Source: Cristatella mucedo
Lineage: Eukaryota > Bryozoa > Phylactolaemata > Cristatellidae
NCBI GenBank assembly: GCA_009760855.2
Contig: WPIO01000001.1
Coordinates: forward strand, 14,229,501 to 14,293,500
Direction of reading: 5' to 3'
Length of the DNA stretch: 64,000 nt
The translations under genes were made by a program, and so were the position numbers. Positions 58,379 to 64,000 of the stretch are shown piece after piece. The notes below the pieces were generated by a model. The model searched no databases and was not told where the DNA came from. It saw only the letters and a program-made list of their open reading frames with translations. Within the stretch, counting starts at the first letter, position 1. Each line of letters starts with the position of its first letter.

Positions 58379-58607
58379 CTCTTTTTTCTGCTTCATGGAG
58401 AGTTTGCTGTGTGCCTTGTATTTTTCGTTTTAGTTTTTTAATTAGGACACGCCTGGTATTGCTGGCAGGTCTTAAAGAGCGATATATTTTAATTTTATAT
58501 ATTGTATTAGAATATTTTAAACAATACGGTGCAACACTCCCTTGAGTTACAATGAGACCATCGAACTTTAATCTTACGCCAACCACGCATAATAAAAGTA
58601 AAATGAG

Positions 58608-58765
58608 ATAAGCCGATTTAACAGCCTCTCATACGCAGAGACAGAATAGAATTAGCCGATTCCTTCTTGTCTGCAGCAAGCACTATAGAGCTGCTTACAG
58701 TAGAACCCGAACCAACTACCTGGGCCTTGAAGTTGGGGCCCCTTGTCACAAGCGTACTTTACTAA
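58608..58765 (-). mobile_element. SINE-A copy, diverged
   Basis: Minus-strand 3' end GAGGCTGTTAAATCGGCT and a head with GGTTCGGGTTCTAC. The body is worn. Confidence 0.6.
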
Positions 58766-59245
58766 ATCAGGAGTACGGAAGTTCAGGGGACCGCCACTTT
58801 CGCTGCGTATGCCAACGCAGAGTAGGCTCGCATTTTTTTTAATTTACTGAAAAACGCTCAAGTAGGAAGGCATTAGAAGACAAGCAGTTTAACCGCCAAA
58901 TTCGCCGCTGTGCAAGAAAACATTCAATCGCGAACTAGTCAAGTAATACTAGAGATCCCATCGATGCGATCTTGTAAAGAAACAGGGCATCATAATAATG
59001 TTCAGGTTAATATTTACATGAAGACGTATGTACACCCCTTGGAAGCTCTTGCTGTTATGCTGTCGTGAGTAACGGACTTATCCGGAGACTGCGATTTCAC
59101 TCGGCTCCGGTTCCTCTCGATATTGAAGCGCTTTTTCAGCACCACACTTTTGATTTTGTTGAGGTAATGAGGATACGCATGCTGCCCGTTCCGGAGTAAG
59201 CAACCGCATGCGCCGCTACTTTCACAAGAATCTCCCGAATGGCAT

Positions 59246-59882
59246 AATAAAAATAATACACTTGATAAAGTGCCCTCAGAGAACTTAATCTCTTTGCTGC
59301 AAAGGGAAACGCGATTGAATGGTGGATAATATCATGCTTGATAAACAACATGAATAACATGGTTAGGGGTGACATGCACAGGGTCAGCATGCAAGTGTGG
59401 CTAGTGGCAGCATGCACAGTGTCAGCACGCATGAGCACGTAAAGGACGATTCACAAGGACCCACTAAATACTGTCCTAAATAGGTGCGTTTTTAAGTTCT
59501 TTTTAAATGCGGTCGAGTCAGGGGATGTTGTGACGAAAGTCGAAAGTGGGTTCCGGGAGCATGCGAACTAAATGCACGGTCTCCAAAGGATTTGAGGTTT
59601 GTACGAGGTATTGGTAAACAGTTGGATTGCGAAAAGCGGGTGGTACGACGCTTGGCCTGGTGGGAGAGTAGATCTGAGAGATAGGCTGGAGCCAAAGAAT
59701 GAAGGGACCTAAAAGTGAGCGACAAAACCTTGAAGTCGATGCGTTGCTTGACTGGTAACCAGTGCAGGTCGGCGAGAAGTGGTGTGATGTAGCAACTGTG
59801 ACGCTCACGACAGACAAACCTAGCTGCGAGTTTTGCACCAACTGTAAGCGCCTGATTGCACGTGCTGGCATGCGGAAGCGGC
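59246..59882 (-). mobile_element. LINE-B copy, intergenic
   Basis: Minus-strand frames carry DLHWLPVKQRIDFKVLSLTF, APAYLSDLL and SFGDRAFSSHAP. The tail has AATAATA and TGATAAAGTGCCCTCAGAGA, but the second arm of the stem-loop is deleted. The 5' break is near 59882. Confidence 0.85.
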
Positions 59883-60002
59883 GAAGTTTTTAGAAGCATG
59901 CACCAGAGTTAAGAGTCAAATGCACACGTTAACGCAACTGCGGCTGTAGTGGCAAGGGCCGCAACGCGCGATATCTCGGAAATTGAAGAATGGATTGCGT
60001 CG

Positions 60003-60105
60003 GTGGAGATGCGGTGACGCGGTCGGTCGCACTCATGCGCTCTACTCGCAAACCTCGGCGCCCTTCTCGAAGGTCGCGGGTTTTCGACCCGGGCCTTTTC
60101 GCGCC
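60003..60105 (+). mobile_element. tRNA-like element, possible SINE head
   Basis: GC-rich stretch with a tRNA-like B-box (GGTCGCGGGTTTTCGACCC) preceded by GCTCTACTCGCAAACCTCGG. It does not fold as an intact tRNA by eye. Only one copy is in the window, so the identity is tentative. Confidence 0.35.
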
Positions 60106-61009
60106 CGGTGGGTCTCCTCGAGGCAATAGCTGGCGGCTCCTTTTTACGCCCGCTACAGACGGGTCGCAGCGGACTCCTTGTGCGGACAGAACTCGGCTGC
60201 AAAAGCGGCGCTCGCAACGGTGCTAGTCTTTCGCCGACGTGCGACAAATACCGGCGAAGCCCTGAACCTCTGAACAGCGAGCCGGCGACTCGTAGGTGCA
60301 GCGCAGGCGCATACAGGTACGCTGACAGTAGCTGAGTTCGGCTGCAACGAAGAGCACGCGTACGTTGATAAAACAAGCCCACGTCCATAGCGTAGATAAG
60401 TCTCTTCGAAAGCGACGGATGGTTACAGGCATCTGATGCCAGCCATGACGTACAGCAACTCTAAAATGGCGCCACAGAGTCTCCTGACTCGTGACGGGAG
60501 ATCGAGAGAGCGAAACTCCAGCCCGGCTCGCAGCCTCGATCTCAGAAGTCTTACAATTAACTTCGGTTTTAAACCTCCCAACGTTAGATTATCGCAAAAT
60601 CGGTTCCCAGCCTTCACGAACTGCGAAAAATAAATATCTCGCCAGTCATAATCTGACTAACATAGCAGGCCGTCGTTGCACTTGAACTGCGGGCAAGTGG
60701 TATTGCTCCGCAAGTGTGATTCCCATAACCTTGGACCCACAGCCCAGCTTTTAAGCGTGTATTTACATGTGCTCGTTGTAGTTATACCACCGCTAATCAC
60801 TTCCTCCGCTCCGCTGCTCGAACCAGTCGTCAGCTCGCCGCCTCTCGTTCCATTCTTACTAGTGGTGTACACTCCAGGCCGAAAAATGCGCAGTGAGGGC
60901 CGCTTATTCTCTGAGAAAACCATAGAAAGCAGCGTGTAAGACAGACCTCCGCGGTTTCTCGTACGACTGAGGACGAGCACACTGAGGCAATCAGGAATCC
61001 TGGAAGCAC
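60106..61009 (+). promoter_or_regulatory. CpG-rich upstream region of PPP4R1
   Basis: CpG-rich sequence from about 59990 to 60560, then mixed sequence up to the gene. Frames here are short and overlapping on both strands, typical of CpG-rich non-coding DNA. No core promoter element assigned. Confidence 0.35.
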
Positions 61010-61100
61010 GATTCCAGCAAATGTAAAGCGCCTAGAGAGAGATTAAGTTCTCTGAGGGCGCTTTATCAAGTGAATTATTATTATTATTATTATTATTATG
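61010..61100 (+). mobile_element. LINE-B 3'-terminal fragment just upstream of PPP4R1
   Basis: AATGTAAAGCGCCTAGAGAG, AGATTAAGTTCTCTGAGGGC, GCTTTATCAAGTG and an (ATT)n tail, about 105 bp before the start codon. The nested stem-loop is intact in this copy. Confidence 0.88.
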
Positions 61101-61204
61101 GATTGCAGCCGGAAGCGTCGGCCGAGCGATCGGTAGCGGAAACTGACAAGGCGCCAGAATAAGCCAATCACAGCGTTTCGCTTAAAGTTAGTAGGCGATC
61201 CAAC

Positions 61205-61211
61205 ATGGCGG
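61205..61211 (+). CDS. PPP4R1: PPP4R1 exon 1 (7-nt coding part)
   Basis: ATGGCGG then donor GTAAGA. The G joins AC of exon 2 to give Asp, so the protein begins MADL. Without this intron the frame does not lead into the HEAT region. Confidence 0.85.
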
Positions 61212-63477
61212 GTAAGACGGAGTGTTCCCTCGCCCAGCGAATCTCCGCACGTGAATGCTCTTCCACTAAGTCGGTTTCCCTGTGCTCCTGTTTTAGACCT
61301 TCCATTCTTAAGAGCTTCTGATAATGGATCTGACTATGGTGAGCTGAATGTAGTAGGGCGTCAGTACGTAAAATCTAGCAACCCACCTTCTTTAATTCCC
61401 TGAGTAGCTATAGCAAGCCTCCTGCGCTCTTTCTTAACATGTTCGTCGCGTGAGCTGTTCAAGCATGCGTCCCGCGGTCTACCTTGCTTCCTGAATTGGT
61501 GCCTTACACGACGAACCAGGGCGCGAAGCCGCGTCTGCGCTGTAAATCCCCGAAGCCAACTGTGGCGACAGTGCTCAGGACAGTCTTTCAGAAGAATTAT
61601 GCTACTGTCGTCCTTATTGTAGGTAACAGCGACTATTTCAGTGATGCTGGACAAAATGATTTTCTGCTGGATGATCAGGAAGGTTTTCAAGATCAAGAAC
61701 AAGTCCTGCCGTTGCAGAAGATTAACGTTTTCCTGCAAAGCGACAACGTCTACACGAGGCACGTTTCATACCATACTTAGCGAAGTCGGCACTTACCTTT
61801 GGACCCATGCGCTAACCTTAATTCTGACGTATATGCTACTTTAGGCAAGCAATTGCGCGAAACCTCATGGATTGCCTGCAGAGAGCCAGTAACCCCGACG
61901 AGCGGCAGACGGTGTTGAACGCCGTGAAGACATTAGCATGCGACCCAGGTGAGTAATGCACCCGAGTCGTAGCGAGGGGCTAAGGTACTCGCACTTCGCC
62001 ACCGGGTCATGGGGCTGAGTCCTGCAGCAGGCGGGTCTTTGTTGCCTGCTGCCAGCAGAGCGAAAGCCGCTAAGGCTGCCGAAGCGGCGACTTTTAATTT
62101 TGCTTTTTTAAGCTAACAGTCATTGCCAACAGCACGATCGGGTCGGTGCAGATTCCCCTACCCAAACGCATTTGCTCTGCTCTTTAATAGAACCCAGTGT
62201 AAAAGCCGAATGCGTGGAGCAACTTCCCCGTTTGATCATATATTGCCATGAAAACCAGGGAACGGTTGACCCACAAGATGCTGTTGCAAACTATCTTCTG
62301 CAAGCTGCCGTGTGCAGCCTGCACGATAGTACGAGCCAGGTACTCAGCCTTCCTGCGCGCATATTTCCATCTCCTTGCACACGATTGGACGCTCTAATGC
62401 CGTGGTGGCTGGATTCTTACTTAAGGTACGCAAGTCAGCACAGCTAGCATTGGTGAATATGCTGGAACACAAATTGATTTCTGAAGGTGAGTTGTTAGCT
62501 AGTGTGTCGTGGCACTGTTGCCTTGTCTGAAAACTTAACAAATCCTGTTATGGTATCGGTTCTGTATCGGTATCTTGGTTCTTTGTTCGGCATGTTGGTC
62601 ACATTTGTGCCGTGCAATTATCATTGCTCGATGCCCCCGTAATTGTGCCCATCACAGTAACATTTGCTTTTGCTTGAGCATTCATATGACCAGGTCATTG
62701 TGTGATTGTGCTTGCCTGCTGGCTGGGGTGGGTACATTTACTTATAGTAGACTATGGGACAGGAACTGGGAAGTAATGCCACACACCATAGTTGGAAAAC
62801 TTAACCTCCATCCTAGCCCAGGCACCTTTCCTCATCCTTACATTTCTGTAATCCCAACTTTTATAGTTCCATATACTGATATCATACATATTCAGGTCTT
62901 GTTTTGATCTGGTTCTAATTGGTCGGCTGCCTTGGAACCATTTGATAAATTTCAACTCCCTATCAACCGTCAAAGTACATCATCCTGCTACTTCTCCAAA
63001 CCGTGTCTAGAACAAGCTGATCCTTTCCTCGTAGCCAATTCAGCTGATGCTGCAAGTTTGCTAGTTTATAACTTGAATGTAACCAGTCTAGATGTAGCTT
63101 TAAGCTGCATTTAAATGATCCAGCTTTTTTATTACCATCGATCCAACAGCAAGGTTATCAAAGAAATATGGTCATGAGCATCAAAGGATGCTGGTTGAGT
63201 TGGTCTTACGAAATTTGGACAATGTAAATGAATGCATAGGTGACCTTTGATTTGTTGGCAGTCAGAGCTCTTGTGCTATTTTCTTAGTGCGGTTGAGCTT
63301 TTATTCATTGTGCATTTTGTTTCACGTGGTCAGCTCTTTTGTAGCTTATTATTCTCAATGGAGTCTTTAGTTTCCTGTCCTTTTTCAGGTTATCTTGAAG
63401 AACTTGTCCTTCCCTCCTTGTTGGAACTGCTTGTACCAGATAGTGTGTCTGAGGACCTGAGGATCGAGACTGTGGGT
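61205..63477 (+). CDS. PPP4R1: PPP4R1: protein phosphatase 4 regulatory subunit 1, 5' part (seven coding exons)
   Basis: Exons: 61205-61211, 61297-61338, 61623-61758, 61845-61948, 62191-62339, 62426-62486, and 63389 to about 63475-63477. Phases 1,1,2,1,0,1 all join in frame. The N-terminus MADLPFLRASDNGSDYG matches the MADL start that I remember for PPP4R1. The HEAT-repeat region follows: RQAIARNLMDCLQRA, EPSVKAECVEQLPRLIIYCH, QVRKSAQLALVNMLEHKLIS and YLEELVLPSLLELLVPDS. PPP4R1 is a HEAT-repeat scaffold that binds the PP4 catalytic subunit. The 3' end of the gene lies beyond the window. The last donor is ambiguous (GTGTAA or GTAAGC). Confidence 0.92.
61297..61338 (+). CDS. PPP4R1: PPP4R1 exon 2
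   Basis: 42 nt. Acceptor TGTTTTAG/AC, donor G/GTGAGC. Encodes LPFLRASDNGSDY. Confidence 0.88.
61623..61758 (+). CDS. PPP4R1: PPP4R1 exon 3 (GC donor)
   Basis: Acceptor TTGTAG/GT. Encodes NSDYFSDAGQNDFLLDDQEG and LQKINVFLQSDNVYT. The only donor that keeps frame is AG/GCACGT at 61759, a GC-AG intron. Confidence 0.88.
61845..61948 (+). CDS. PPP4R1: PPP4R1 exon 4
   Basis: Acceptor CTTTAG/G, donor G/GTGAGT. Encodes the first HEAT helices (AIARNLMDCLQRASNPDERQ). Confidence 0.93.
61975..62115 (+). mobile_element. SINE-A copy in PPP4R1 intron 4
   Basis: GGGGCTAAGGTACTCGCACT head, GTCATGGGGCTGAGTCCTGC B-box region, TTGTTGCCTGCTGCCAGC body. The 3' end is worn. Confidence 0.7.
62191..62339 (+). CDS. 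PPP4R1: PPP4R1 exon 5
   Basis: Acceptor TTAATAG/AA, donor CAG/GTACTC. Encodes PSVKAECVEQLPRLIIYCHE and YLLQAAVCSLHDSTSQ. Confidence 0.93.
62426..62486 (+). CDS. PPP4R1: PPP4R1 exon 6
   Basis: Acceptor ACTTAAG/GTA, donor G/GTGAGT. Encodes VRKSAQLALVNMLEHKLISE. The preceding intron is only 86 nt. Confidence 0.92.
63389..63477 (+). CDS. PPP4R1: PPP4R1 exon 7
   Basis: Acceptor TTTTCAG/GT. Encodes YLEELVLPSLLELLVPDSVS and EDLRIETVG. The donor is at 63476 or 63478. Confidence 0.88.
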
Positions 63478-64000
63478 GTAAGCTATTTTTTACTTTTGCT
63501 TGTTATTGCTTGGTGATGTGCATTGTGGTTATTCAGTAGTCGGCACTGGCATAATTGTTCTAAAGAATATCCGGCTGTTTTTTCAATGGTATTTTTTGCG
63601 GGCCAATGTTGTGCCTGTGGTACCTCCTGTAAAAGACGTAGGTAGTGGGGTGGTAGAACTACTGCTTGACTTGCATGATTTCATTTCATTGGCTTTCGAA
63701 TAATGTACTTCTTAAAGTATCGAGCGTCATCCTTGGTTGTGCTTGTAGCCTGTTGCATGACACCCTTGCTGGTTGCCTGTGCACACAGATCTGGGATGTC
63801 AAAGTGACTGTGATCTGTTGCGTCTCATATCACAGCCTGCTTTGATATTCTAGGCCTGCTGTAAGTCACCAGTGCCTTGGCTTTAGGAAGTAGGTGCAAG
63901 CTTGTTATTTATGCTACATGTAGTAACGAAGGCCTACCGGTGCCTCATCCACTGCATGTCATTTAGAGATTGCCGGTTATGGCAATGCTATATCGTGCAA
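63478..64000. other. PPP4R1 intron 7 (incomplete), nothing recognised
   Basis: No following exon with HEAT-like coding was found before the window end. Confidence 0.5.

Noticed and set aside
59909-60388. 159-codon minus-strand frame upstream of PPP4R1
   Set aside because: Arg/Pro/Ala-rich product of CpG-rich DNA with overlapping frames on both strands; no domain or splice context.
61361-61762. 133-codon minus-strand frame opposite PPP4R1 exon 3
   Set aside because: Antisense shadow; the plus strand has phase-matched exons with homology.
61484-61780. Single-exon reading of the PPP4R1 region starting before 61623
   Set aside because: The part before 61623 lacks homology and an acceptor sits exactly where homology begins.

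Overview
This is nuclear DNA of an animal, most likely an invertebrate. It carries spliced genes with GT-AG introns, large introns packed with tRNA-derived SINEs and non-LTR retrotransposons, hAT and Tc1-type DNA transposons, a decayed Polinton/Maverick-like element, and many long microsatellites. The species cannot be fixed from sequence alone.

Layout. 1-6.25 kb: AT-rich remnant of a Polinton/Maverick-like element. It holds a minus-strand protein-primed type B DNA polymerase pseudogene, split by a LINE insertion and by stops and frameshifts, plus several small ORFs. 6.4-11.7 kb: mostly intergenic, with a small inverted-repeat element, a hAT MITE with near-perfect 8-bp target duplication, and SINEs. 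11.7-16.4 kb, minus: a three-exon gene for a CFAP90 (C5orf49)-like ciliary protein (185 aa), whose 4-kb intron holds SINEs and a 240-bp CA/CG tract. 19.7-55.2 kb, plus: RSPRY1 (RING + SPRY), reconstructed as 13 coding exons with every splice phase matching, 625 aa. Its introns hold LINE copies of three families, about eight SINE-A copies, several SINE-B copies, a gutted Tc1 transposon, CTG, GT, CT and CTGT repeats, and, in intron 9 on the opposite strand, a GC-rich gene of unknown function (42.06-43.54 kb). 55.2-61.2 kb: intergenic, with a foldback element (57.5-58.2 kb), SINEs and a LINE fragment. 61.2 kb to the end, plus: the first seven coding exons of PPP4R1 (protein phosphatase 4 regulatory subunit 1), starting with a 7-nt coding exon and using one GC-AG intron.

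The host genes are unrelated housekeeping or ciliary genes and show no sign of acting as one pathway. The coherent 'system' in the window is the retrotransposon community. LINE-B copies end in a conserved nested stem-loop followed by an ATT-repeat tail, and a tRNA-headed SINE (SINE-B) carries the same tail, which fits a SINE parasitising LINE-B reverse transcriptase. A more abundant second SINE (SINE-A) has a different 3' end whose partner is not visible here. Exon models come from reading frames, splice signals and remembered family sequences; no database search was run.
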